DNA from: Desulfurellales bacterium
GTDB lineage: Bacteria; Campylobacterota_A; Desulfurellia; Desulfurellales; Hippeaceae
Assembly (NCBI GenBank): GCA_027064405.1
Contig: JAMOPP010000148.1
Coordinates: 1-8,809 of the forward strand
DNA: 8,809 nucleotides
Direction: 5' to 3'
Part shown: positions 1-7,066 of the stretch, piece after piece
How the letters are laid out: each line of letters starts with the position of its first letter
Position numbering within the stretch: the first letter of the stretch is position 1
Translations under genes and position numbers: made by a program
Notes under the pieces: model-generated
Told to the model about the DNA's origin: nothing
Databases searched by the model: none
What the model saw: only the letters and a program-made list of their open reading frames with translations

Positions 1-1
1 A

Positions 2-1714
2 GTCGCAGGAAAGGTTAACCCCGACGAGTTTATGGTATTTAAACCTACATTAAAAGAAGGGTATAAACCTATTATCAAAAAACAGCTCGGTTCAAAACTT
101 ACAAAAGCCATATACGACGAAAACGGCGGAATTAAAGATGTTGAAACAACGGAAGATGAACGAAATGCATTTGCTATTACGGAAGAAGATGTTTTAACCC
201 TTGCCAAATGGGCTATAATTATAGAAGATCATTATTCAAAGAAAAACGGTCACTACACACCAATGGATATTGAGTGGGCAAAAGGTGGCAAAACCAATCA
301 GCTCTTTATCGTTCAGGCAAGACCTGAAACAGTTCAATCAAGGAAAAATCTAAGTGTTTTGGAAACATATAAATTAAAAGAAAAAGGCGATGTTATCGTT
401 GAAGGAATTGCCGTAGGTAGCAAAATATCAACAGGCACGGTTAATGTGATAGATTCTCCGGATGATATGGATAAATTTAACGCCGGAGATGTACTCGTTA
501 CCGATATGACAGACCCCGACTGGGAACCTATTATGAAAAAGGCATCGGCTATTGTTACAAATAGGGGCGGAAGAACCTGCCATGCGGCTATTATCTCCCG
601 TGAACTTGGGGTTCCTGCAATAGTAGGATGCGGAGATGCTACAGAAAAATTAAAAACCGGCACGGAGGTTACGATATCTTGCGCTGAAGGTGAAGCCGGT
701 TTAGTTTATAACGGAAAACTTGATTTTGAAGTTGAAACTATAGATTTATCAAATATAGAACACCCCAAAACTCAGATAAAAATGAACCTTGGAAACCCTG
801 CCATTGCCCTGCAAAGTTCAAGTATTCCGAATGAGGGAATAGGTCTTGCAAGAATGGAGTTTATTATCAGCTCGTTTATACAGATTCACCCTCTTGCCCT
901 AATACATTTTGACCAACTTGAGGATAAGCAGACAAAAGAGACTATAGAAAAACTTACAAGGGGATATGACGATAAACCCCAATATTTTGTAGATAAACTT
1001 GCAGAGGGCGTATCTATGCTTGCAGCAAGTGTTTACCCAAAACAAATCTTGCTAAGAATGAGCGATTTTAAGACAAATGAATATGCAAATTTAATAGGTG
1101 GCATAGAGTTTGAGCCTGAGGAAGAAAACCCAATGATTGGATTTAGGGGAGCATCAAGATACTATTCAGAGCAGTACAGGGAGGGCTTTGCCCTTGAATG
1201 CAAGGCTATGAAAAAGGCGAGAGAAGAATTCGGTCTTACAAATATAGCTTTGATGATTCCTTTCTGCAGAACTCCGGAAGAGGGTCAAAGGGTTATAGAT
1301 GAAATGAAGAAAAACGGTCTTGTTCAAGGCGATAACGGTCTTGAAATATACGTAATGGCTGAAATACCGAGTAATGTTATTTGTGCGGACGAATATTCGG
1401 AAATTTTTGACGGATTTTCAATAGGTTCAAATGACCTAACTCAGTTAACTCTTGGAATTGATAGAGATTCTTCTTTAATTGCACATCTTTTTGATGAAAG
1501 ACACATTGCAGTTAAAAGAATGATATCAATGCTAATAAAAACAGCACACAAACACGGTAAAAAAGTTGGAATATGCGGTCAGGGGCCAAGCGATTTTCCG
1601 GATTTTGCAGAATTCTTAGTCAGGGAAGGCATAGACTCTATGAGTCTAAATCCCGACAGTATTATGACAACACTTGTAAATATTAAAAAGTTGGAAGATA
1701 AGCTTAAAAAATAA
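2..1714 (+). CDS. ppsA: Phosphoenolpyruvate synthase (pyruvate, water dikinase), 3' part
   Basis: The frame is open from base 2, so the gene begins before the window; the ATG at 32 is internal. The 570 visible residues lack roughly the first 220-230 of a protein that is usually about 790 aa. PEP synthase converts pyruvate, ATP and water to PEP, AMP and phosphate, and feeds gluconeogenesis in the cytoplasm. Seen here: the end of the ATP-grasp nucleotide-binding domain (DIEWAKGG and FIVQARPETVQ, to about residue 113); the swivelling phosphohistidine domain with GGRTCHAAI, the phosphorylated His being residue 194; and the C-terminal PEP/pyruvate TIM barrel with MSDFKTNEYANLIGG, NPMIGFRGASRYY, GSNDLTQLTLG and GICGQGPSD, whose Cys 525 is the expected acid/base residue. 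The His-Cys spacing of 331 residues matches the E. coli enzyme (His421, Cys751, from memory). Pyruvate phosphate dikinase is the main alternative, but these motifs are PpsA-like. No damage is visible. Confidence 0.96.
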   Translation, partial: VAGKVNPDEFMVFKPTLKEGYKPIIKKQLGSKLTKAIYDENGGIKDVETTEDERNAFAITEEDVLTLAKWAIIIEDHYSKKNGHYTPMDIEWAKGGKTNQLFIVQARPETVQSRKNLSVLETYKLKEKGDVIVEGIAVGSKISTGTVNVIDSPDDMDKFNAGDVLVTDMTDPDWEPIMKKASAIVTNRGGRTCHAAIISRELGVPAIVGCGDATEKLKTGTEVTISCAEGEAGLVYNGKLDFEVETIDLSNIEHPKTQIKMNLGNPAIALQSSSIPNEGIGLARMEFIISSFIQIHPLALIHFDQLEDKQTKETIEKLTRGYDDKPQYFVDKLAEGVSMLAASVYPKQILLRMSDFKTNEYANLIGGIEFEPEEENPMIGFRGASRYYSEQYREGFALECKAMKKAREEFGLTNIALMIPFCRTPEEGQRVIDEMKKNGLVQGDNGLEIYVMAEIPSNVICADEYSEIFDGFSIGSNDLTQLTLGIDRDSSLIAHLFDERHIAVKRMISMLIKTAHKHGKKVGICGQGPSDFPDFAEFLVREGIDSMSLNPDSIMTTLVNIKKLEDKLKK

Positions 1715-1724
1715 TTTTTAAAAC

Positions 1725-1748
1725 GGGCGGTTTAAAACACCGCCCTTT
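1725..1748 (+). terminator. Short GC hairpin after ppsA, possible weak terminator
   Basis: GGGCGGT (1725-1731) and ACCGCCC (1739-1745) form a perfect 7-bp stem around a 7-base loop, followed by only TTT before an A. It begins 10 bases after the ppsA stop and is the only GC-rich palindrome in an AT-rich stretch, so it probably ends or attenuates ppsA transcription. The T tract is short, so some read-through into tldD is likely. The Shine-Dalgarno AAGGA of tldD begins only 6 bases after the stem, so the hairpin might also affect access to that site. Confidence 0.6.
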
Positions 1749-1763
1749 ATAAGGACAAGATAA

Positions 1764-3119
1764 ATGTATGAAGATTCCGTTTCTCTTTTAAAAACAAACG
1801 ATTGCGACTTTTTTGATATATACAAAGAAAAATCATATACAAGAATAATTGAAGCCAAAAACGGCAAGGTAGAAACTGTAAAAATGGGCATAGATTCAGG
1901 TGTCGGCGTAAGAATAGTTAAAGGTTTGTCAACCCTTTACTCCTCAAGTTACGATGCGGGCGATAAATCCGTTTACAAATTAAGTAAGTTTCTAACGGAT
2001 TTGAATAAACCTCTTCAGAATGTGGAAAGAGTCCAATCATTACCTGAAAAATCTATTTTATCATACGGCGAGTATAAGCCTGAACTTGACAAGATAAAAG
2101 AAATTTATGACATATTTTATTCAGAGGGCAAAAAACACAATGAAATAGAGCAAGTCAGTTTGACATATTCCGACAAAGCAAAACATACATCCATCATAAA
2201 TGAAGAGGAAAAACAGTTCAACGAATCAAGAACATACACCGTTTTGTTTGTTGAAATAACAGCAAAATCAAATAATATTATACAGACTGCAAGAAAACCC
2301 TTCGGAGCACTTGGCGGTTTTGAATTTTTGAAAAACATAAACTTTAAAGACATTGCTCCGAATATGATTGAAAAACTGCTTGAGCTTATAAAATCCCCTT
2401 CATTAAAAGCCTCCAATATGAGCGTTGTTTTGTCATCTGAAGCCGGAGGAACAATGATTCACGAAGCTGTCGGACACGGACTTGAAGCGGATCTTGTTTA
2501 TGAATCTATGAGTGTCTATAAAGATAAATTAAACACAAAAGTGGCAAATGAGAAAATAACGGTTGTTGACGATTCTACAAAGGATTTTATGCGGGGCTCT
2601 TTCTATTACGACGATGAGGGAACCGCCTCGGAAAATACCACCTTAATAGAAAACGGCATATTAAAAAATTATATGTTCGATAAGATGTATGCAAATCTTG
2701 CCCGCAAGGTTTCCACCGGAAATTCAAGACGGGAATCCTTTCGTTTTTCGCCAATAGTTCGTATGTCAAATACATACATTCTTCCGGGAAAAGATAATCC
2801 TGACGATATTATAGCATCTGTTGATAACGGACTGTTTGTAAAGCATATGGGTGGCGGTCAGGTTAATCCCGTTACCGGAGATTTTGTATTTGAAGTCAAT
2901 GAGGGATACATAATTAAAAACGGCAAAGTCAAAAATATGGTTCAAGGGGCAACCTTAATAGGAAACGGACCAAAAATTTTGCAAGAGATAGATATGGTTG
3001 GTAGCGATTTTGGCACTGAGGTCGGAACATGTGGCAAAGGCTCGCAGGGCGTTCCCGTAACTGACGGAGAACCGACTTTGCGCATTCCGAATATTATGGT
3101 CGGGGGCAGCGCTTTATAA
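1764..3119 (+). CDS. tldD: TldD family metalloprotease
   Basis: This is a full-length TldD/PmbA-family protein (451 aa; the family is usually 450-480). TldD pairs with TldE (PmbA) to form a cytoplasmic zinc protease that degrades unfolded peptides and matures some ribosomally made peptides, such as microcin B17. Seen here: the metal-binding helix motif HEAVGH at residues 233-238 within GGTMIHEAVGHGLEADL; a GTASENTTLIENG segment; and the C-terminal VGTCGKGSQGVPV motif with Cys 423, matching the Cys that completes the active site in E. coli TldD. The intact HExxxH and Cys mark the catalytic TldD subunit rather than TldE, which lacks the motif. The ATG at 1764 follows AAGGA at 1751-1755 with 8 bases between. 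No tldE lies in the window, so the partner must be elsewhere or missing. The TAA stop overlaps the putative start of truA. Confidence 0.95.
   Translation: MYEDSVSLLKTNDCDFFDIYKEKSYTRIIEAKNGKVETVKMGIDSGVGVRIVKGLSTLYSSSYDAGDKSVYKLSKFLTDLNKPLQNVERVQSLPEKSILSYGEYKPELDKIKEIYDIFYSEGKKHNEIEQVSLTYSDKAKHTSIINEEEKQFNESRTYTVLFVEITAKSNNIIQTARKPFGALGGFEFLKNINFKDIAPNMIEKLLELIKSPSLKASNMSVVLSSEAGGTMIHEAVGHGLEADLVYESMSVYKDKLNTKVANEKITVVDDSTKDFMRGSFYYDDEGTASENTTLIENGILKNYMFDKMYANLARKVSTGNSRRESFRFSPIVRMSNTYILPGKDNPDDIIASVDNGLFVKHMGGGQVNPVTGDFVFEVNEGYIIKNGKVKNMVQGATLIGNGPKILQEIDMVGSDFGTEVGTCGKGSQGVPVTDGEPTLRIPNIMVGGSAL
3102..3118 (+). promoter_or_regulatory. Putative ribosome entry site and ATA start codon for truA, overlapping the tldD stop
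   Basis: Five Gs (3102-3106) lie 9 bases before ATA (3116-3118), which shares two bases with the tldD stop TAA (3117-3119), giving an ATAA junction. The truA frame has a stop at 3062-3064 and then no ATG, GTG or TTG until 3386, far inside the conserved domain. ATA at 3116 is the only ATN codon between that stop and the conserved AYDG motif, and it sits where TruA proteins normally begin. Replacing the last A with G would give the usual ATGA overlap and still leave tldD a stop codon. The G run is a poor Shine-Dalgarno match, so coupling to tldD translation seems more likely than independent entry. Start use is inferred. Confidence 0.5.
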
Positions 3120-3862
3120 ACTATTTTGCACAGGTTGCCTATGACGGTAGCAACTATCACGGATTCCAGATACAGCCCAACTCCGTTACGATTCAGTTAA
3201 AAATAGAACAATCGTTAGAGAAAATATTTAAACAAAAAATACGCATAAATTATGCAGGAAGAACCGATGCAGGTGTTCACGCCCTCGCTCAATTTATAGA
3301 CTTTAATGCCGAATATTACATTGAACCAGACAATCTTATCAAAGCTATAAATTCAGCTCTTCCAAAAGACATAAGAATAGTCAGATTGGGCATAGCTAAC
3401 AACTCTTTTCATTCACGGTTCTCGGCTGTGTGGCGCGAATATACATATTTTATATGCAACAAAAAATTAGTTACGCCGTTTGAATATAAATATTGCTGGC
3501 ACATACCCAATACCTTGAATATAGACAAAATGAAAACACTATCCAAATACTTAATTGGCAAACAGGATTACAGCTTTTTATCAAATGAGCAAAAAGATAA
3601 AAACTGTGTTCGCAGGGTTGAATTTTTACGGATAAAGAGATTTAAGCAATTTATTATAATAAATATGCGTTCCAACGGGTTCTTGCGTGGAATGGTTAGA
3701 AATACGGTTGGCATACTTGTAGCCTACTCCAAAAATAGCTTGAAAATAAACTTTATTGATAATATACTTTCAAAGGATATTAAGATGAAGTCGTTGAAGG
3801 CTCCGTCTTGCGGACTTTTTTTAACCAAGGTTATGTATGATGATTTAGAGGAGTTAAAATGA
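3116..3862 (+). CDS. truA: tRNA pseudouridine(38-40) synthase TruA, with a non-canonical start
   Basis: TruA isomerises uridines 38-40 in the anticodon arm of many tRNAs to pseudouridine. Read from ATA at 3116 the product is 248 aa, normal for the family (about 245-270). Conserved blocks in order: VAYDGSNYHGFQIQPNSVTI near residues 7-26; YAGRTDAGVHALAQF with the catalytic Asp at residue 51; FHSRFSAVWREYTYFI near 100-115; KQDYSFLSN; and RSNGFLRGMVRNTVGIL toward the C-terminus. Starting at the first standard codon (TTG 3386) would delete 90 residues, including the catalytic Asp, and leave a dead 158-aa fragment. The intact upstream conservation argues strongly for a longer protein. The gene overlaps tldD by 4 bases and gatC by 4 bases (ATGA at 3859-3862), so translation is probably coupled along the operon. 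The function is very secure; the exact start is not. Confidence 0.9.
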   Translation: MNYFAQVAYDGSNYHGFQIQPNSVTIQLKIEQSLEKIFKQKIRINYAGRTDAGVHALAQFIDFNAEYYIEPDNLIKAINSALPKDIRIVRLGIANNSFHSRFSAVWREYTYFICNKKLVTPFEYKYCWHIPNTLNIDKMKTLSKYLIGKQDYSFLSNEQKDKNCVRRVEFLRIKRFKQFIIINMRSNGFLRGMVRNTVGILVAYSKNSLKINFIDNILSKDIKMKSLKAPSCGLFLTKVMYDDLEELK

Positions 3863-4140
3863 TAACTGAAGAAAAGATAGAGCAGATTGCCAAACTTGCT
3901 ATGCTCAAAGTAGAAAAAAACGACATTGAGAAATTTCAAGCCCAATTTAACGAGATTTTGGATTATATGAAAGAGATGGACAATTTGGACTTATCAAACG
4001 AGGATGCTGCATTTCACATCAATGAACTTCAAAATATTTTCAGAGAGGATGAAATAAAAGAGTCCTTAAGTAATGAAGAGGCGTTGAGCAATGCACCTGA
4101 CGGATTTGACGGATTTTTTAAAGTTCCAAAAGTGATATAA
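3859..4140 (+). CDS. gatC: Aspartyl/glutamyl-tRNA amidotransferase subunit C
   Basis: GatC is the small subunit of the GatCAB complex, which converts mischarged Glu-tRNA(Gln), and in many bacteria Asp-tRNA(Asn), to Gln-tRNA(Gln) and Asn-tRNA(Asn). It wraps around and stabilises GatA. At 93 aa it has normal length. Visible family traits are the N-terminal helix ITEEKIEQIAKLAML, the FQAQFNEILDYMKEMDNLD helix and the C-terminal NAPDGFDGFFKVPKVI, close to the usual NAPxxxxGFFKVPKVI ending. The ATG at 3859 overlaps the truA stop as ATGA and follows a good Shine-Dalgarno AGAGGAG (3847-3853) with 5 bases between. gatA begins 10 bases downstream. Confidence 0.96.
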   Translation: MITEEKIEQIAKLAMLKVEKNDIEKFQAQFNEILDYMKEMDNLDLSNEDAAFHINELQNIFREDEIKESLSNEEALSNAPDGFDGFFKVPKVI

Positions 4141-4150
4141 GGAGTTACGG

Positions 4151-5566
4151 ATGTATAAAAAAACCTTGCATCAACTGATAGATTTAATCAACAAAAAAGA
4201 AATAACGGGTAGAGAGATACACAAATCGGTTTTGGATAGAATAGATTTAAAAGACAAAGATATAAATGCATATACGACTGTTTTTAGAGAATATGAAGAA
4301 TATGGCAAAGATGGTATTTTAAAAGGTATTCCTATTGCAATAAAGGATAATATGCATATTAAAGGCAAAAGAACAACCTGTTCGTCAAAAATACTTGAAA
4401 ATTTTGTACCTGAATTTAATGCCACAGTCATAGAAGAGTTAGAAAAAGAATCGGCTTCATTTATGGGAAAAACAAATATGGATGAATTTGCAATGGGTTC
4501 TTCCACCGAAACATCATATTTTGGAGTCACAAAAAATCCATGGGATACAACAAAAATTCCGGGGGGTTCAAGTGGAGGAAGTGCAGCTGCCGTTGCGTGC
4601 GGAGAAGCTATTGCAGCTTTGGGCTCGGATACCGGAGGCTCAATAAGACAGCCTGCAGCACTCTGCGGTGTTGTGGGAATGAAACCGACCTATGGTAGGG
4701 TTTCAAGATACGGGCTTGTTGCCTTTGCTTCAAGTTTGGATCAAATAGGGCCAATCACAAAGGATGTTGAAGATGCTGCCATATTAATGAACATAATATC
4801 TAAAAAAGATGAAAAAGATTCGACCTCTGTAAATATAAAGAGGGAAGATTTTACGCAATATTTAAATCAAAATATAAAAGGAATGAAAATAGGCGTTTAC
4901 GACAAAGTTCTTAAGGACTGCTCCGAAGGTGTAGCTAAGTCAATGGAAAACAGTATGGATATCTTAAAAAATTTAGGCTGCAAACTCGAAAATGTTGATT
5001 TGCCAAGTGTTCAATACTGCGTTTCGGATTATTACATAATAGCACCTGCTGAAGCGTCAAGCAATCTATCAAGATACGACGGGGTTAAATACGGATTTAG
5101 GGCTGATGGCTATGATGACTTAATGGATATGTATATCAAAACAAGAACGGAAGGCTTTGGAGATGAGGTAAAAAGAAGAATAATGCTTGGGACTTATGTA
5201 TTATCAAGCGGATATTACGATGCCTACTATCTTAAAGCTCAAAAATTAAGAAGCCTTCTAAAAAAAGACTTTAATAGTGCTTTTGCAAAATATGACTGCA
5301 TTATTTCACCAACTACACCCACGGAGGCATTCGGCATAGGAGAAAAAGCAGGCAATCCTCTGCAAATGTATCTATCTGATATTTTTACAATACCGGCAAA
5401 CTTGACATCTATACCCGCAATAAGCATACCAAACGGAATCTCCAACAACGGTTTGCCTACAGGTTTGCAGATAATGGCAAATGCTTTTAGAGAAGATAAT
5501 ATATTTAAATGCGCATCGGCGTTTGAAAAAGAGTTTAATATAATTGATAAACTTCCAATGAATTGA
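4151..5566 (+). CDS. gatA: Aspartyl/glutamyl-tRNA amidotransferase subunit A (glutaminase)
   Basis: GatA is the amidase-signature subunit of GatCAB. It releases ammonia from glutamine (or asparagine), which is channelled to GatB to amidate Glu-tRNA(Gln) or Asp-tRNA(Asn). The product is 471 aa, close to the usual 475-490. The Ser-cisSer-Lys triad is intact: Lys65 in GIPIAIKDN, cis-Ser140 in GGSSGGSAAAVA and nucleophile Ser164 in SDTGGSIRQPA. The spacing of Ser140 and Ser164 (24 residues) equals that in the Staphylococcus enzyme. MKPTYGRVSRYGLVAFASSLDQIGP and the C-terminal LPTGLQIMA are GatA-typical and separate it from generic amidases. Start: AAGGAG (4139-4144) lies 6 bases before ATG 4151. 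gatB is not in the window and must be elsewhere, because GatA without GatB cannot complete the reaction. Confidence 0.97.
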   Translation: MYKKTLHQLIDLINKKEITGREIHKSVLDRIDLKDKDINAYTTVFREYEEYGKDGILKGIPIAIKDNMHIKGKRTTCSSKILENFVPEFNATVIEELEKESASFMGKTNMDEFAMGSSTETSYFGVTKNPWDTTKIPGGSSGGSAAAVACGEAIAALGSDTGGSIRQPAALCGVVGMKPTYGRVSRYGLVAFASSLDQIGPITKDVEDAAILMNIISKKDEKDSTSVNIKREDFTQYLNQNIKGMKIGVYDKVLKDCSEGVAKSMENSMDILKNLGCKLENVDLPSVQYCVSDYYIIAPAEASSNLSRYDGVKYGFRADGYDDLMDMYIKTRTEGFGDEVKRRIMLGTYVLSSGYYDAYYLKAQKLRSLLKKDFNSAFAKYDCIISPTTPTEAFGIGEKAGNPLQMYLSDIFTIPANLTSIPAISIPNGISNNGLPTGLQIMANAFREDNIFKCASAFEKEFNIIDKLPMN

Positions 5567-5574
5567 GGTAAATT

Positions 5575-5961
5575 ATGAATAATCTTGTGTGGATAAGGGT
5601 TGATTTGATAAACAGAGAAAGTTATATAGGCTCCATTGATACCGTTTACGGAGACGACGAAGAAGATTTGCTTGCCTTTATGGAGGAACAGTCTTATTTC
5701 GGTCTGAAATTGGATAATGTGCATAGATGTTTTGAAGAAAATGGGAAATTATCCGTATCACCTATTGATGAAAAAGAGTCAATCTACAAAAGCAGTATGC
5801 TGATTATGAATATAGATAATATATTAACATTAAAGTTCATCAAGGAAGATTCCGATATTATCAAACAACTTAAAGTTAAAGATACAACAACAATAATTTC
5901 ATCAAGCAAAAAACCGGATAATGTTTTAAGTTTTAAATTAAAGAAAAAGGAGCAGTTTTAA
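5575..5961 (+). CDS. Small protein of unknown function, possible Sm-like/SH3-like barrel
   Basis: I do not recognise this 128-aa protein. It has no signal peptide, no transmembrane segment and no Cys-rich metal site (a single Cys). The first half alternates hydrophobic residues as beta strands do: VWIRVDLINRESYIGSID, YFGLKLDNVHRCF, then a charged linker, then SMLIMNIDNILTLKFI. The tail from about residue 95 is Ser/Thr/Lys-rich and looks disordered, ending in a basic KLKKKEQF. The order and spacing loosely recall the Sm1 and Sm2 motifs of LSm/Hfq-type small barrels, but this is an impression from the primary sequence only. The gene starts 8 bases after the gatA stop, with GAGG (5565-5568) overlapping that stop and 6 bases from ATG 5575. 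Its stop abuts the next start. It is therefore probably co-transcribed with gatCA and real, not a spurious frame. Confidence 0.85.
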   Translation: MNNLVWIRVDLINRESYIGSIDTVYGDDEEDLLAFMEEQSYFGLKLDNVHRCFEENGKLSVSPIDEKESIYKSSMLIMNIDNILTLKFIKEDSDIIKQLKVKDTTTIISSSKKPDNVLSFKLKKKEQF

Positions 5962-6264
5962 ATGAAATTAAGCAGAAAAAATGTTATAGATGCACTCAAT
6001 AATGTTCTCGATCCAGAGATTGGTATCGATATAGTAAGCTTGGGATTTATTTATGATGTTGAGATTCAAGATGACAATAAGGTAAAAGTAACCATAACCC
6101 TAACAACGCCAGGATGCCCTTTAAATGTTCCTATACAGGAAGATATCACAAACAAATTAACAGAAATAGGGGCTAGCGATGTTTCTGTGGATGTAGTGTG
6201 GGATCCGCCATGGAATCCTCATATGATGAGCCCGGATGCAAGAAAAAAACTTATGGGTGAATAG
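5962..6264 (+). CDS. MIP18 family (DUF59) iron-sulfur cluster assembly protein, SufT/PaaD-like
   Basis: A stand-alone 100-aa MIP18/DUF59 domain protein. Bacterial members (SufT, PaaD-like proteins, the N-terminal domain of some Mrp/ApbC) help assemble or transfer Fe-S clusters to target enzymes. Seen here: the N-terminal helix followed by LDPEIGIDIVSLGFIYDV, where DPE at residues 17-19 is the family signature; a TLTTPGCPLNVPI motif with the conserved Cys52; and the DVVWDPPWNPHMMSPDARKKL ending typical of single-domain members. The Shine-Dalgarno AAGGAG (5947-5952) sits in the end of the preceding gene, 9 bases before ATG 5962, which abuts that gene's TAA. No other suf or isc gene is visible, so its exact clients cannot be deduced. 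It lacks the extra regions of PaaD proper. Confidence 0.93.
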   Translation: MKLSRKNVIDALNNVLDPEIGIDIVSLGFIYDVEIQDDNKVKVTITLTTPGCPLNVPIQEDITNKLTEIGASDVSVDVVWDPPWNPHMMSPDARKKLMGE

Positions 6265-6306
6265 TTTTTTAAAAAAGCGGTAGAAATATCTTAAAACAAT
6301 AGGAGG
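6265..6306 (+). promoter_or_regulatory. Intergenic gap with a T6A6 tract and strong Shine-Dalgarno before the SIMPL gene
   Basis: The 47-base gap (6265-6311) after the MIP18 gene contains a TTTTTTAAAAAA palindrome (6265-6276) immediately after the stop, and AGGAGG (6301-6306), a near-perfect Shine-Dalgarno 5 bases before ATG 6312. The palindrome could be a bent or flexible DNA element or a very weak AT hairpin. I see no convincing -35/-10 pair, so the downstream genes may be transcribed by read-through. The ribosome binding site is the secure part of this entry. Confidence 0.6.
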
Positions 6307-6311
6307 TAGAT

Positions 6312-7016
6312 ATGCGAAAAAATATTATAAAGGTAGTTGTTTTTTGTTTTGTGATTTTTGGTTTTTCCACTTTTTCATTTGCAAAAGAGAACAATATTGG
6401 AACTATAAGTGTAAACGGAAACGGTTTTGTGTATGTTGAGCCTGATACTGCCGTAATTAATGCAGGCATATCCGTTTATAAAATTAACCCCAAAGAGGCT
6501 ATGGCTACTCTATCCGATAAGGCGCTTTCCATAGTAAATAAATTAAAAAAACACGGAATAGACAAAAAAAATATACAAACGAGCAGTTTATCTCTAAACC
6601 CTATATACAGGTATGATAAAGAGAAAAAAAGGGATATTTTGGCAGGATACAGGGCTTCTGAACTGTTTACCATTAAAACCGAAATTAAAAGTGCGGGTAA
6701 CATCATAGGCGACATTACTCAATCAGGCGCAAATAGCATTTCAGGTATCTATTTTACATCCTCGAAATTTGAACAACTTAAATTAAATGCAATAGAAAAA
6801 GCCGTTAAAGATGCTCATTTAAAAGCCGAATCTGCCATAAAAGATACACACTACAAAATCTCCGGCATAAAATATATATCAATCAACTCCTTTTATCAAC
6901 CAAGGGGAAGATACAATTCAAAATCCTTGAGCTTTAGCAGAGCAAGCTCTATTCCCATAGAAAGTGGCAATATTAAGATTGCGGCTTCCGTTCATATAAC
7001 CTATTTTTTTAAATGA
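6312..7016 (+). CDS. Exported SIMPL-domain (DUF541) protein
   Basis: A 234-aa SIMPL/DUF541 protein, related to the 26-kDa periplasmic immunogenic proteins (BP26/OMP28) of Gram-negative bacteria. Known members are periplasmic and form oligomeric channel-like or ring assemblies; the biochemical role is unsettled and linked in some cases to oxidative or envelope stress. The first 24 residues form a clear Sec signal peptide: basic MRKNIIK, a hydrophobic core, and FSFA before Lys25 as the likely signal peptidase I site. The Cys at residue 12 lies inside the core and does not form a lipobox. The mature protein opens with GTISVNGNGFVYVEPDTAVINAG, the family N-terminal signature, and continues with KKHGIDKKNIQTSSLSLNP and a GISGIYF-like segment (SISGIYFTSS). 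The start is well supported by AGGAGG 5 bases upstream. It heads a run of envelope genes. Confidence 0.92.
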   Translation: MRKNIIKVVVFCFVIFGFSTFSFAKENNIGTISVNGNGFVYVEPDTAVINAGISVYKINPKEAMATLSDKALSIVNKLKKHGIDKKNIQTSSLSLNPIYRYDKEKKRDILAGYRASELFTIKTEIKSAGNIIGDITQSGANSISGIYFTSSKFEQLKLNAIEKAVKDAHLKAESAIKDTHYKISGIKYISINSFYQPRGRYNSKSLSFSRASSIPIESGNIKIAASVHITYFFK

Positions 7017-7066
7017 AAAGTTGTTCTACCCTTGCAATGCATAAAATTATCTCTGCGGAAGTGTAA
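7013..7066 (+). other. 17-codon open frame between SIMPL gene and glycosyltransferase; doubtful leader
   Basis: ATG 7013 overlaps the SIMPL stop as ATGA. The frame encodes MKSCSTLAMHKIISAEV and ends at TAA 7064-7066, directly before and in frame with the GTG start of the glycosyltransferase. No Shine-Dalgarno precedes it. It could let terminating ribosomes hand over to the weak GTG start by translational coupling, or be chance. An alternative is a lost N-terminal extension of the glycosyltransferase, but that family normally begins exactly at the conserved IITYNEE strand, so an extension is not needed. Confidence 0.3.

Noticed and set aside
3386..3862. A shorter 158-aa reading of truA starting at TTG 3386.
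   Set aside because: The conserved TruA N-terminus and catalytic Asp continue without a stop upstream to 3116, so this start would give an inactive fragment.
4099..4116. Tandem 9-bp repeat (GACGGATTT twice) near the end of gatC.
   Set aside because: It fits the normal length of the GatC C-terminal motif before GFFKVP, so it is not an insertion and is probably chance.
5239..5724. 161-codon minus-strand open frame across gatA and the following gene, and other minus-strand frames.
   Set aside because: They lie opposite well-conserved genes, show no recognisable domain or good ribosome binding site, and are read as antisense shadows.
6265..6276. T6A6 palindrome as a terminator.
   Set aside because: An AT-only 6-bp stem with no loop and no following U-tract is too weak to call.
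7004..7016. T7 run at the end of the SIMPL gene as a slippery frameshift site.
   Set aside because: A -1 slip meets a stop at once (TAA 7010-7012) and the +1 frame does not lead into a recognisable domain.
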